Assembly (NCBI GenBank): GCA_020632795.1
Contig: JACKEV010000013.1
Coordinates: 186,001-250,000, forward strand
Direction: 5' to 3'
Source of the DNA: Alphaproteobacteria bacterium
GTDB lineage: Bacteria > Myxococcota_A > UBA796 > CAJQPC01
Length of the DNA stretch: 64,000 bases
This document shows, one piece after another, positions 18,804 to 29,299 of this stretch. Below the pieces are notes generated by a model. The model had not been told where the DNA came from and made no database searches. It saw only the letters and a list, made by a program, of their open reading frames with translations. A program made the translations under genes and the position numbers. Position 1 is the stretch's first letter. Each line of letters begins with the position of its first letter.

Positions 18804-20486
18804 ATGCGTGCCCTGCTCGCCCTCGTCGCCCTCACCCTGCCGGCCTGCCGCCACAACGGCAGCGCGATCCAGCGATACCAGTCCTTCTACCTGCAGAAGG
18901 CGTCGGACCTGCCCCGGCCCGAGGCCCGGGCGAGCGTCGCCACGGTGCGCGTGCCCATGTCCGACGGGGTGGCGCTGGAGGCTGATCTGCTGCGCCTGCC
19001 CGGGGACGCGGCCCGGCCGGTGGTGCTCATCCGGACCCCCTACGCGCGCGGCTACCTGCTGCCCATCGCTGATGTCTTCGCCAGCCAGGGCTACAGCGTG
19101 CTCGTCCAGGACTGCCGCGGCACCGGGGACAGCGAGGGCGAGTTCGTGGTGATGCTGAACGAGCAGCGCGACGGGCTGGACACCCTGGCCTGGATCGACG
19201 CCCAGCCCTGGGCGGGCGCGGACGTGTTCATGTTCGGGCCCAGCTACATGGGCTACACCCAGCTCGCCGCGGCGGTGGCCGCGCCCCCCAACCTGCGGGC
19301 GCTGGTCGCCCCCGAGACCAGCGCCGAGCTGTACCAGGAGCTGTACCGCACCGGCGCCCTGAACCTGGACCTCGCGCTGACCTGGTCGTCATTCCTGCGG
19401 ACCCTCACCCACGGCAAGGTGCCGATCGCCGAGGCCCTGGCGCTGCAGAAGGGCTGGGCGGACCTGCCTTGGGGCGCCCGCCCCCTCACCACACTTGACA
19501 CAGAGGCGTGGGGCGAGACGCTGCCGTACTATCAGGACTTCGTCACCCGCACCGACGCTGCGGATCCGTACTGGGTGGAGACCGACCACCTCGCCCACGT
19601 CGGGCAGGCCACCGCGCCGGCCTGGCTGGCCACCGGCTGGCACGACTTCGCCCTGGAGGGCACCCTCGCCATCTACGCCGGGCAGAGGGCGGCGGGGCTG
19701 GAGCCCGCCCTCACCATCGGCGGAGGCGCCCACGGGGACCACGACGGCCTCACCGAGGCCATCGGGGCGGCGTTCGCCTGGTTCGAGGCCCACGCCACAG
19801 AGCCCCTCGGTCTGGATCTCCCGGATCGGAGCGCGCCGGTGCGCTACCTCGTCCAGGGCGCCGAGGTCTGGCGGGAGGCCGCCGCGTGGCCGCCGCCGTC
19901 CCGCCCGCAGACCGTGTTCCTTCAGGGCGGCGGCGCCCTGGGCAGCGCCGCGAGCGGCGAGGCCACGCCGTGGACCTATGACCCCGCTGACCCCACCCCG
20001 GCGGTGGGCGGGGCCTTCCTGCTGGGCTTCGACCCGGTGGCCGACAACGCCCCGCTGCTGGCGCGCGAGGACGTGCGCGCCTTCACCGGCCCGGTCCTGG
20101 ACGCCCCCCTGGAGGTGGCCGGGGTGCCCCGGGTGTCGGCCTGCTTCGGCTCGGATCAGGAGAGCGCCGACCTGTTCGTGCGCCTGAGCCGGGTGGACAA
20201 GCGCGGTCGGAGCTGGAACCTCACCGAGGGGCTCCAGAGGGTCCACGGCCTGGGCGGCGCGCCGGCCCCCGTGGCGTTCGACCTCAAGCCCACCGCGTTC
20301 CGGCTGGCGCCGGGGGAGCGGCTTCAGGTGATCGTGTCGAGTGGGGCGGCGCCGATCTGGGCGCCCAACACCGGGGCTGGCGAGCTGGCCGCACAGGCCA
20401 CGGACAACACGCTGCGGGTCGCGCACCAGCGCCTGGAACATGACGCGGCCTGCCCCACGACCGTGACCCTGCCTGTCACGGAATGA
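18804..20486 (+). CDS. CocE/NonD-type serine hydrolase lipoprotein (X-Pro dipeptidyl-peptidase family)
   Basis: 560 residues with a lipoprotein signal (lipobox LPAC, Cys15). The hydrolase core is typical: RTPYARG, then GYSVLVQDCRGTGDSEGE, the nucleophile elbow GPSYMG (Ser147), Asp281 in GWHDF and His310 in GGAHGDH complete the predicted triad. The C-terminal ~200 residues are the jelly-roll domain of the family (PAPVAFDLKPTAFRLAPGER). Family members hydrolyse esters, amides or X-Pro peptides; the substrate here is unknown. The ATG at 18804 follows TGGAGG. The 3' end overlaps the convergent LuxR-type gene by 11 bp. Confidence 0.88.
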   Translation: MRALLALVALTLPACRHNGSAIQRYQSFYLQKASDLPRPEARASVATVRVPMSDGVALEADLLRLPGDAARPVVLIRTPYARGYLLPIADVFASQGYSVLVQDCRGTGDSEGEFVVMLNEQRDGLDTLAWIDAQPWAGADVFMFGPSYMGYTQLAAAVAAPPNLRALVAPETSAELYQELYRTGALNLDLALTWSSFLRTLTHGKVPIAEALALQKGWADLPWGARPLTTLDTEAWGETLPYYQDFVTRTDAADPYWVETDHLAHVGQATAPAWLATGWHDFALEGTLAIYAGQRAAGLEPALTIGGGAHGDHDGLTEAIGAAFAWFEAHATEPLGLDLPDRSAPVRYLVQGAEVWREAAAWPPPSRPQTVFLQGGGALGSAASGEATPWTYDPADPTPAVGGAFLLGFDPVADNAPLLAREDVRAFTGPVLDAPLEVAGVPRVSACFGSDQESADLFVRLSRVDKRGRSWNLTEGLQRVHGLGGAPAPVAFDLKPTAFRLAPGERLQVIVSSGAAPIWAPNTGAGELAAQATDNTLRVAHQRLEHDAACPTTVTLPVTE

Positions 20487-22790
20487 GGCCCAGGGCGCGG
20501 GCGCGGTGGGCGGCCTCGGTGCGGTTGTGGGCCCCGAGCTTGCGCAGCAGGGTGTGTACGTGGGTCCGTACGGTGTCCGGGCTGATGAACAGCCGGCGGG
20601 CGACGAGGCGGTTGGGCAGCCCGCGGGCGACGAGGTCCAGGACCTCCAGCTCGCGGGGGCTGAGCAGCTCCTCGGGGGGCGGGTCCGGCGCGGGCGCGGT
20701 GTCCGTGCCCAGGGCGTCGAGCAGCAGCGCGCGCTCCGGGCCGGTGGGGACGCGGCGCACGAGGGGGCGCAGGGCGCGGGCGTGGGCCAGGAAGGGGCCG
20801 ACGAGCCGGCCGGGGGTGGCCAGGCGGGCGGTCTGGTCGAGCACGCGGGCGGCCTCGCCGGGCTGGTCAGGGGCCAGGGCGGCGGCCAGGGCGGCCCCGA
20901 GGGGCACGGCGTACCAGGGCAGATCGGCCGCGCCCTGCCAGGCGGCGCGCAGGGGCTCGATCCGGAGGTCTGTGTCGGATGCGGCCCAGGCGGTCTCCAG
21001 CGCGAGCAGGCGCCCCAGCGGAGGCGGCAGGGGAGGCGGCTCGGGCGGGGGCTCGCCGCGCTGCCGGCAGCGCTCGACGGCGATGAACGCGGCGGTCCAG
21101 GGGCGGGCGTCGGCGACGGACTCGGCCTCGATGAGGGCCTCGGCGGCGGGGATCCGGTCTCCGCGATTGTATCGTATGTGGGCCAGGGCCATGAGCGCGG
21201 CGAGCTGGGGGTCGACCTCGCCCCCCAGGCGCAGGAGCCGCAGCCCCTCGGTCAGCGCGGCCTCGGCCCGGGGCAGGGCGCCCCGACCCCAAAGCACCAT
21301 GCCCAGCTCCACCCGCGCGACGCCCAGGGCGGGGGCGCCGACCCAGTCCTCCCGCGCGGCCAGGGCGAGCGCCCGCTCGGCGGCGGCCTCAGCGTCGTCG
21401 AGCTGGCCGCGCAAGCGACACAGTCGGGCCCGCCCCCCCCAGGCCAGCAGCGCCGAGCGCAGCGCGGGGGTCTGCTCGGCGTGCAGGGCGGCGCGGGCCA
21501 GCCAGGCGTCGGCGTCGTCCAGGCGGTCCAGGGCCTGCGCGCCGAAGGCGGCGGCGAGGTGTACGGCCACGGCGAGGCCGCGCTCCTCATGGGGCAGCGC
21601 GGAGAGCACCCGCTCGGCCTGGGCCAGCCCCGCCTCGGCACGCCCCGCGCGCAGGGCGATGAGGGCCTCCAGGGTGTCCACGGAGAGCGCCAGCCGACCG
21701 GTCCATCCGGCGGCGCGGCGGGCGCGGGCGAGGGCGTCCGGGAAGGCGGCGGGGTCGGTGGAGAGGCAGACCCAGGCGCGCAGGACGTCCAACTCCGGGT
21801 CGTCGCCGCGGGCGCGGGACAGCAGGCGGGCGAGGCTGCGGAAGCGCTGCGCCCGCAGCCAGCCCCAGCCGTGCGCCTGGGCCAGCGCGGTGGCCAGGTG
21901 GGGGTCATCGGCGGCGTCGAGGTGCTCCAGGGCGTCGTCCACGAGGCCGCGCGCCGCCAGCGCCCGCGCCGCGCGGCCGTGGCTTCCGCGGACCCGCTCG
22001 GGGGCCTGGGCCGAGAGCAGCGCCTCCCGCAGCAGCGGGTGGACGCGGAACCAGGGGCCGTCCTCGTCCGTGACCTCGATGAGACGGGCGTCGTCGCGCA
22101 GCTGCTCCGCGCCGGGGGCCCCCAGGTCGGCGGCCAGGGCGGCGTCGAAGCGGTGCAGGGGGGCGGTGGCCTCCAGCAGCGCGCGGCGCGCCGGGGACAG
22201 CCCGGCCAGGACCGCGCGGGGGTCGGCCGCGTCGGGGTCGGTGACCATCACCCGGCGGGCCAGCTCCAGCAGCTCCGGCGGCAGCGCGGGGGTGCGGCGG
22301 CCGGTCAGCACCACCCGCAGCCGCGGCAGGCCGGCGCGCAGCAGGGTGTCGAGCGCGGCCTGGCAGGCGGGATCGGGGATGTGGTCGGCGTCGTCGACCA
22401 CGAGGACCGTCGGCTCCCGGCGGGCGCTCAGGGGGACGATCAGCTCGGCCTCCACCCAGGCGTCGAGGTCGACGGCGCCCTCCAGGGGCGGCCAGGCGCC
22501 GTCGGGCAGCCCGGCGCGGCGGAAGGCGGCCAGCAGGTAGCTCAGCCACAGCGCCGGGGCGCGCAGGCCCGGGTCCAGGGCCAGCCAGGCGACGGGGCCC
22601 TTGCGCCGCGCCGCCCACCCGGCCACGGCCACCGTCTTGCCCCAGCCGGCGGGGGCGACGACCAGGGTGACAGGGCCGCTGGCCTCAGGGCGGCGTCCAC
22701 CTCGGGGCGGGCGGCCCAGCCCTCCGGCAGTGTGGGGGGGGCGAGGCGCCCGGGGAGCAGGCCGAGCCGGCGCCAGCGGCTGGCCCCCAC
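20476..22790 (-). CDS. LuxR/MalT-type ATP-dependent regulator, one frameshift
   Basis: A MalT-like regulator of ~770 residues: N-terminal linker (GLLPGRLAPPTLPEGW), P-loop VVAPAGWGKT, Walker B-like VLVVDDADH, a long TPR-like helical middle and a C-terminal LuxR HTH (LSPRELEVLDLVARGLPN, then VRTHVHTLLRKLGAHNRTEA). Read as given, the N-terminal ~33 codons are in another frame; a one-base deletion around 22680-22700, just before EASGPVTL, reconnects them. The GTG at 22790 directly follows the TGA of the heparinase-like gene, so the two are probably co-translated. Such proteins are activated by an inducer plus ATP. The frameshift is of the same kind as those in the upstream kinase gene and may be a sequence error. 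Confidence 0.8.
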
Positions 22791-24686
22791 TCAGAACCTC
22801 AGCGTCCGGCCGTCGACGGTGGCGGTGTCTCCCGACACGGTCACCTCGGGCTCGGCGTCGGCGGCCAGGGGCACCAGGGCGACGGTGAGGGCGGCCTCGG
22901 GCCCCGCGACCTCGGCGACCAGGAGCTGGTGGGTGTCGACGCGGCCGTAGCTCAGGGCGTCGGCGTCCTCCTCCAGGGAGAGGGCGGCGTCCCCCATCAC
23001 GACCAGCGCCAGCGCGGCGTCGTCCTGGTGCAGCAGCGCGCCCCAGTCCCGCAGCGCCAGGGTGCCCCGGCCTTCGCCGCTGACCGTGTGGAGTCGCCAC
23101 TGCAGGGTGGCCGTGCCCGGAGCGTCGATCGTGTCGGACAGGAGGATGACGTCCTCGTCCAGCCGGGCGGCGCGGCGCCAGGTCGCGCCGGCCCAGGTCA
23201 GGTCGACCGCGGCGGTGCAGCCCTCCAGCGGGGCCCAGGACACGGCAAGATCCTCCCCATCGGGCGGGGGCTCGCCGTCGAACAGCACGCCGCTGTGGGC
23301 GGCGTAGTCGCTGGTGTACCCGCGATCGTCCCAGCCGGCGTAGCCCGACTCAGCCATGAGATACGAACCCCGGGCGTAGAGCTGGATCGCGCCGGCGTCG
23401 TGGTGCTCGTGGCCGATGGTGGTCATGGGGCCGTAGGGCTCGGCCTGGAGGATGAACCACAGATCGTCGGGGCCGTGGCCGGTGGACAGCACGGCGTGGC
23501 CGTTGACGGCGGACTGGCGGCAGGGGGCGGCCACCGGCTCGGCGAGGCGCCCGTCCCAGGCGGAGAGCAGCTCGGCGGTCATGTCCCCCGCGCGGCGCAG
23601 GTAGCGGCTCTCCTGGTTGAACCAGTCCCAGGCGTACACCGGGTCCACCTCGGCCAGGGCGGCGCTGGGGAAGGAGGTGAGGGGACTGTCGTCGATGGGG
23701 GGGCGCTGACCGTCGGGCATGCGCAGGTCCAGGCCCCAGGCCCACCAGGCCTGCACCCGGGGGTCGTCCCACAGATCCCCCACCCCCTCGCGGCTGCCCT
23801 CTGTGCAGGTGTCGAAGGGGCGGGTGGCGCAGTCGACGTCGAACCACTCCCCGGTGTCGCCCAGGCTGCGGTGCCAGGCGCGCAGGAAGGGGATGACCTC
23901 CTGGGCGCTGTACTGGTGATAGTGGGGGCCCTCGCCGTAGCCGCCGGCCTCCGTGGTCATCTCGTAGATGAGGCGGCGGGACTCGGTCATGGCGTAGCTG
24001 CCGTAGACCCAGCTCTCGTCCCGGTCGTTGAGCACCAGGGCGGCCTGGCCCAGGGCGGCGGCGGCCTTGAGGTTGTGGTTGTTCTGCCACACCTGGTACC
24101 ACAGGGGCTCGTCCACCACGTAGCGCTGGTGGAGGCTGGCGGCGAGGCCTGCGACGACGCCCTGCTCCTCGGAGAGATCGTCGAGGAGGCCGCTGCCTTG
24201 CAGCAGGTCGTAGGTCTGGGCGACCAGCCCCAGGGTGGTGGACAGGTGGACGTCGTAGGTGGGGTCGTTGAGGGTGGACGCGTCGGTGGGGATGGTCAGC
24301 AGGACGCCGGAGGCGCGCTCGGCGGCGTCGGGGTTCTGGTCGAGCCAGGCCATGTAGGCGCAGTTGCGGGCGATGGCGGCGGCGGACCAGGCGGCGCCGT
24401 AGTCGTAGGGGTCGGCCTCGGGCACCGGGGCGGTGGCGGCGCAGCGGTCGTGCAGGGCGTTGTAGAGGTCCTCGAAGGCCCGGGTGACCTCGTCGTCCAG
24501 CCCGGCCTCGCCGTGGATCCGGGCGAGGATGGCCTCGCGGTCGTCGGGCAGCACCACCAGGCGCGGCCAGGTGGTCAGCTCGGGGTGCAGAGGACCCTCG
24601 TGCGCCGGGGGCGCGGTGTCCGCAGCGACGGTGTCGTCCACGGCGACGGGGTCGGCCTTGCAGGCCAGCAGGGAGAGGAGGAGCAT
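22791..24686 (-). CDS. Heparinase II/III-like polysaccharide lyase lipoprotein
   Basis: 631 residues with a lipoprotein signal (MLLLSLLAC, Cys9) and an Asp/Ala linker. The N-terminal alpha-toroid includes WPRLVVLPDDREAILARI and the conserved NNHNLKAAAALGQAAL. The C-terminal beta-sandwich has GHEHHDAGAIQLYARGSYL and AESGYAGW, the usual heparinase II/III signature around the metal-binding histidine. Enzymes of this group cleave uronic-acid polysaccharides such as heparin or alginate outside the cytoplasm; the exact substrate cannot be read from the sequence. It starts 16 bp after the TAA of the kinase gene and abuts the LuxR gene, so a regulator-lyase-regulator operon is likely. Confidence 0.82.
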   Translation of the reverse strand: MLLLSLLACKADPVAVDDTVAADTAPPAHEGPLHPELTTWPRLVVLPDDREAILARIHGEAGLDDEVTRAFEDLYNALHDRCAATAPVPEADPYDYGAAWSAAAIARNCAYMAWLDQNPDAAERASGVLLTIPTDASTLNDPTYDVHLSTTLGLVAQTYDLLQGSGLLDDLSEEQGVVAGLAASLHQRYVVDEPLWYQVWQNNHNLKAAAALGQAALVLNDRDESWVYGSYAMTESRRLIYEMTTEAGGYGEGPHYHQYSAQEVIPFLRAWHRSLGDTGEWFDVDCATRPFDTCTEGSREGVGDLWDDPRVQAWWAWGLDLRMPDGQRPPIDDSPLTSFPSAALAEVDPVYAWDWFNQESRYLRRAGDMTAELLSAWDGRLAEPVAAPCRQSAVNGHAVLSTGHGPDDLWFILQAEPYGPMTTIGHEHHDAGAIQLYARGSYLMAESGYAGWDDRGYTSDYAAHSGVLFDGEPPPDGEDLAVSWAPLEGCTAAVDLTWAGATWRRAARLDEDVILLSDTIDAPGTATLQWRLHTVSGEGRGTLALRDWGALLHQDDAALALVVMGDAALSLEEDADALSYGRVDTHQLLVAEVAGPEAALTVALVPLAADAEPEVTVSGDTATVDGRTLRF

Positions 24687-24702
24687 GGGAGGATTGTATC
24701 GC

Positions 24703-27700
24703 TTACCGCGCCAGCCGTCGCGGGTCGTCCTGCGGCAGGCCGAGGCTGGTGAGCACGGCGTCGCGCAGGGCCAGCAGGGCCTCGGCCCCGGCGGGCTCGG
24801 GGCAGGCGTGGGCGGCCTGCAGCAGGGCGGCCTCGGCGGCGTCGGGGTCGTCGGCCTCGATCAGCAGGCGGGCGCGGTGCTCGATGCGCTCGGGGCGCCC
24901 GGCGAGGGCGTCGGCGCAGGCGCGGTTGAGGGCGCGCCAGCTCGGGCCCTCCCGGGCGGCCCGCAGCAGGCTCTCCCGCAGGGCGGGGTGGACGAAGGTC
25001 CACGCCCCGGTCAGCGGAGGCCCGGCGGGCGAGGCCCGAGTCCAGCAGGCGGCGCAGGTGCGCGGCGGGCAGCGCCACCGCCAGGGCCTCGCAGGCGGCC
25101 CGCCACTCATCCTGCTGCACCGACGTGCCCAGCAGGGCGGCGAGCTGGAGGGCCTCGGCGGCCGAGGGCGGGGCGCCCTCCAGCAGGCGGGACATCCGGT
25201 CCACCCACACCTGATACAGAGAGTCCGGCAGGGCGGGGCGCACCCCGGGGCGCAGGGCCAGGCCGTCGGCGGTGTGGACCAGGAGCCCCCGGTGGACCTG
25301 ATCCCGCACGATCTCCACGGCGAACAGCGGCACTCCGCCCACCCGCGCGGTGACCTGACGGGCCAGGGGCGGGGCCAGGCCCAGGCGCCCATGCAGCACG
25401 GTGAAGATCTCCTCGTCGGACAAAGGCCCGAGGGCCAGCTCGGTGAACCCGGGGCGCCGCCGCAGGCGATCCACCGCCGCCCGCAGGCCCCGACGGCTGC
25501 GCAGGGCGCTCTCCGGCAGACCCAGCACGATCATCACCGGCACCGGCGGGTCGGCGCGCAGGATGTCCTCGGCCAGGGAGACCAGCGCGGGGTCGTGGTG
25601 GACGTCGTCGAAGCCCAGCAGGGCGGGCCGGTCGAAAGCCAGCGCCCGCAGGGAGAAGATCATGTCCTCGTTGCCCTCGGGCGGGGGCCCACGACGCGGT
25701 CGACCAGCCGGGAGACCTGGGTGGCGTTGCCGAAGCCGCGCACCCGCAGCCAGGCGCCGACCCGCTGCTCCAGGGCCGGGCGGGGCATGCCCTTGAGCTT
25801 CAGCATGCGCTCGACGGTAGCCACGAGGCCGCTCAGCGGGGGGGTGTCCGGCAGGCCGTGGATGCGGAGGGTGGTGGCGGCGCCGGCGGCGGTGGCCTTC
25901 TCGGTGAGCCAGCGGATGAGGCGGGTGCGGCCGGCGCCCTCCAGGCCGGTGACCAGCACGAGGCGCGGGGGGCCGCCTCGTGCACCGCCCGCAGCGTCGA
26001 CCAGAGGTGGTCGCGCTCGGACTCCCGGCCCACCATCGGCAGGACCCGGGTGACCCGGTCCTGGAGCGCGGGGTCCAGGGACGGGGGCAGCGGGCGGGGC
26101 GAGGCGGCGTGGCCGCGCCAGTCGGGCAGGGTGGGCGGCGCGTCGGTGGTGGGCAGGCGGCGGGCCAGGACGGGGGCGGCCCGGGCCTCGCCGACGTCCA
26201 GGATGAAGGTGGTGGGGGCGGCGCCGTCGGCGAAGCCGGGGGTCGCCTCGGGGGGGCGCTCCCGGTCGTCGAGGTGCTCGAAGGCCCAGGCCGCGTCGGC
26301 CGCGTGGCGGAAGCGCTCCAGGGGGTGCTTGGCCAGCAGCCGCCCCAGCCAGGCCTCCAGCCCCTCGGGCACGGCGACGCGGGGGGTGAGGGGCGGGGGC
26401 GGCGAAGCGAGGTGGGCCTCTCGAATGGCCTGGACATCGGCATCATGGAAGGGCGGTCGCCCACAGACCAGCGTCCACACGAGGCAGCCCAGGGCGTAGA
26501 GGTCGGTCCACGGGCCGCAGTCCCGCCAGGCCCCGCGGAGCTGCTCGGGGGCCATGTAGGCCGGCGTGCCCATGACCCGGTGGGTGAGGGGGCCGAGGCC
26601 GAGGGCCTGGATGAGGCCGACGTCCACCAGCCGGATGTCCGGGGGGCCGTCGTCCCAGGTCAGCAGGACGTTGGCGGGCTTGAGGTCGCCGTGCACGACC
26701 CCGCGGGCGTGGGCGTGGGCCAGGGCGGAGAGCAGGCTGCGGGTCACGATGCGGGCGTCGGACCAGGGCATGCGGCCGCAGCGCGCGGCCAGGGAGCCGC
26801 CCCGGGCCAGCTCCATGACCAGGTAGGGGCTGCCGGGGTCCAGGCCGCCCCCGCTGACGGCGCCGGCCGCCGCGCTGACCGCCCCCGAGCCCAGCACGCG
26901 GGCGATGTGGGGGTGGTCGAGGGTGGCCAGCGACCGGACCTCGTGCTGGAAGGCGTCGCGGACCAGGGGCTTCCCGGGCGCGCTCGCTGGTGAGGACCTT
27001 GATGGCGACGGGGGGTCCGCCGTCGACGTGGGTGGCCTGCCACACCCGGGCCATGCCGCCGCAGCCCAGCTCCCGCTCCAGGGCGAAGGGGCCCAGGGGG
27101 ATGGGCGCGCCCGCAGCCCCCAGGCGCGGTGAGCAGGTCCCGGATCTGGTCGTGCAGGGGCCCCTCCACCGAGGCGCGGGCCTGGTCGAGGGCCAGCTCG
27201 GCGGCGCGGGCGGCGCGGGCGCGGTCGCCGCGGGCGTCGAGGGCCTCGGCGGCGCGCAGGGCGGCGCGGGCCAGGTCGATGTCCAGCAAGTGGGTCTCGT
27301 CGAGCAGGGCGCGGGCGTCGAGCAGGTGGCGGTCGAAGGCGGCGCCGTCCCCCAGGCCGGCGAGGGCGGGCAGCAGCAGGACGTGGGCGATGGCGACCAT
27401 GCCCCGGCGGCCGGCGTCCTCCATCTCGGCCAGGATGGCCTCGGTGGTGGACCGGGCCTCGGCGAAGCGGCCCTTCTCCACGAGCACGAGCACGAGGTTG
27501 AGCTGGGAGTAGACCTCGTGGCCGGCGCCGATGGCCCGGTAGCCCTCGATGGCGGCGCGGTAGTGGTGCTCGGCGGTGTCGAGGTCGCCCTGGATGCGGG
27601 CGATGTCGCCCAGCACGTTGAGGCTGTTGGCGACGGCGTTGCGCTGGCCCAGGCGCTCGAAGATGGCCTTGCCCTTGCGGATCCATCGGGCGGCCTCCGC

Positions 27701-28372
27701 GTTGTCGTTGCGGGCGAGGCACAGCTTGCCCATGAGCATGGCGGTGCGGGCGTGGAGCTGGGGGGCGTCGACCTCCTGGAGGGTGTGCAGCACCTGGTCG
27801 AGCACGGCGGCGGCGTCGTCGAACCGGGCCTGGCGCAGCATGACCTCGCCGAACTCGCCCAGGGTGTCGACCTTGAGGCGCAGGTCCGTGACGTCCCGGG
27901 CGTGCTCGGCGGCGCGGGCGTACCAGGCGGCGGCGGCGTGCTCGTCGCGCCGGTGGTTGGCGAGCTTGCCGAGGGAGCGCAGGGCGTGGACCATCGGGGT
28001 GGGCTGGCCGCTGGCCTCGGCGAGGTCCAGGGCGCGGCGCAGGACCAGCTCGGCGCGGCGCAGGTCGCCCTGGTGGAGGCAGACCCGGCCGAGGGTGCGC
28101 AGCGCGTCGGGCAGCACGTCGCTCCAGCCGTATCGACCGGCCTCGGAGACGACGGCCTCCGCGATGGCGAGGGCGCGGTCGACCTGCCCGATCTGCCAGA
28201 GCAGCTCCGCCTGGAGGGCGCGCGCCCGGCCCCACCGGGGGTCGGTCTCGGGGGCGCAGGTGTCGCGGAGCCGGGCGAGGGCTTGATCGAGGAGGGCGAG
28301 GGCGTCGTCGCGGGCGCCGGCCGAGTAGGCGCGCGCGGCCTGGTCGAGCAGGGGCGGGGCGTGGACGGTCAT
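24703..28372 (-). pseudogene. TPR-Ser/Thr kinase-AAA ATPase regulator, broken by five frameshifts
   Basis: Joining five frames gives one ~1,220-residue protein. Residues 1-~415 are TPR-like helices. A Hanks-type kinase follows: glycine loop LGCGGMARVWQ, VAIKVL, catalytic HGDLKPAN, LVDVGL in place of DFG, and TPAYMAPEQ. The C-terminal ATPase has P-loop GLEGAGRTRL, LLGFDDVH and a helical tail ending in PQDDPRRLAR. Frameshifts lie near 27105-27121, 26963-26976, 25967-25972, 25683-25687 and 25011-25024, mostly in G/C runs; three are +1 and two -1, so not programmed. All domain motifs survive, which favours sequencing indels over decay. The kinase-before-ATPase order resembles PknK-type regulators, but the TPR block is at the N-terminus. 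The ATG at 28372 is preferred because its leader matches that of the gene at 29257. Confidence 0.75.
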
Positions 28373-28373
28373 G

Positions 28374-28402
28374 GGCTCTGCGGTGCGCAGGGCCATTCTA
28401 CA
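28374..28402 (-). promoter_or_regulatory. 29-nt leader/promoter repeat, copy 1
   Basis: Read on the minus strand this 29-nt block starts TGTAGAATGGCCC and ends just before the ATG at 28372. It differs at only two positions from the block at 29260-29288 upstream of the secreted paralogue. The TAGAAT part is a plausible -10 box, which would give a very short 5' leader. Confidence 0.55.
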
Positions 28403-28414
28403 AAATCCGGGACG

Positions 28415-29257
28415 CTACTCGTCGGCGTAGAGGCCGAACTGGTCGGGATCGACGTCCTCGCCGGGCGCGCGGCGGAAGATCGCGACGTCGGCGTCGCGCG
28501 TGGGGACGTCGACCGCGTCGCGCAGCTGATGGGCGGCGCGGGGCTCCAGCAGGGCGCGGGACTCGACCCAGGCGGCGTCGCGCTCGGCGAGGGCGAGGGT
28601 GTCGCGGCGGAGGCTGGCCTCGATCCAGGTGGTCTGGTCGACCGCGGCGTTGAACCGGGACTCCTCCTGGAGGGCGTCGGTCCCGCAGACGACGTAGTCG
28701 TCGTCGAAGTCGGCGCCATAGCCCACCCAGACCAGGTGGTCGCCCGGGGGGACGGCGACGCAGAGCTGGCGGTGGGCGTGGAGGACGCCGACGCGGACGT
28801 AGTCGACCTCCAGCTCCATCGGGCCGCCCGGGGAGGTCCGGGCGACGCAGAGGCGCGCGGACGCGGGCTCGGGGGCGGGCGCGGGGGCGGCGGGGCACGG
28901 CGCGGACGGCGTCGGGCCGGGGAGCCCCCCGGTGAGCGTGAGCGCGCCGCAGGGCAGGTCGGCGGTGAGGTAGACGGTGTCGTCGGCGAAGAGCATGAGG
29001 CGGCGCTCCTGCGTCTGCGCGGCGACGTCTCCGTCGGGCCGGACGGTGGCCCGGAGCTGGTAGGTCCCGGGGGGCAGGCTGTCGCAGAAGAGGCCGCCGG
29101 GGGCCAGCTCGGCGACGGGGGCGGCGTCGAGGGTCAGGGCCACGGGGACCCCGGCGGCGGCGCCCGCCTCGGGGCGTCCGACGCAGAGCTGTGCGGGCTC
29201 TCCGGCGTGGGCGGTGGCCAGGAGGGAGGCGACGAGCAGCGGCGAGGCGGCGATCAT
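28415..29257 (-). CDS. Secreted two-module protein, YADE family member 1
   Basis: 280 residues with a signal peptide (LLVASLLATAHA). Two similar modules are visible: the first around FCDSLPPGTYQLRATV, the second around RLCVARTSPGGPMELEV and QLCVAVPPGDHLVWVGY. Each has paired cysteines and a PPG-(T/D)-(Y/H) turn that resembles PEGA-type beta domains. The C-terminus DPDQFGLYADE is shared with the paralogue at 29857-30693. Three such genes lie in tandem. No known family is recognised; a periplasmic or surface role is inferred from the signal peptide. It lies downstream of its own TGTACAAT-containing leader, a close copy of the leader of the kinase gene. Confidence 0.7.
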   Translation of the reverse strand: MIAASPLLVASLLATAHAGEPAQLCVGRPEAGAAAGVPVALTLDAAPVAELAPGGLFCDSLPPGTYQLRATVRPDGDVAAQTQERRLMLFADDTVYLTADLPCGALTLTGGLPGPTPSAPCPAAPAPAPEPASARLCVARTSPGGPMELEVDYVRVGVLHAHRQLCVAVPPGDHLVWVGYGADFDDDYVVCGTDALQEESRFNAAVDQTTWIEASLRRDTLALAERDAAWVESRALLEPRAAHQLRDAVDVPTRDADVAIFRRAPGEDVDPDQFGLYADE

Positions 29258-29259
29258 GA

Positions 29260-29288
29260 GGCTCCGCGGTGCGCAGGGCCATTGTACA
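29260..29288 (-). promoter_or_regulatory. 29-nt leader/promoter repeat, copy 2
   Basis: Minus-strand block beginning TGTACAATGGCCC, 27 of 29 bases identical to 28374-28402. Its GGAG end acts as the ribosome binding site for the ATG at 29257, and TACAAT is a good -10 candidate. The shared block suggests common control of the secreted protein and the kinase regulator. Confidence 0.55.
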
Positions 29289-29299
29289 GCGCTGATCTG

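Noticed and set aside
22680..27121. Programmed ribosomal frameshifting in the kinase and LuxR genes
   Set aside because: Six shifts in both directions at different runs without slippery-site context are better explained by sequence errors or decay.
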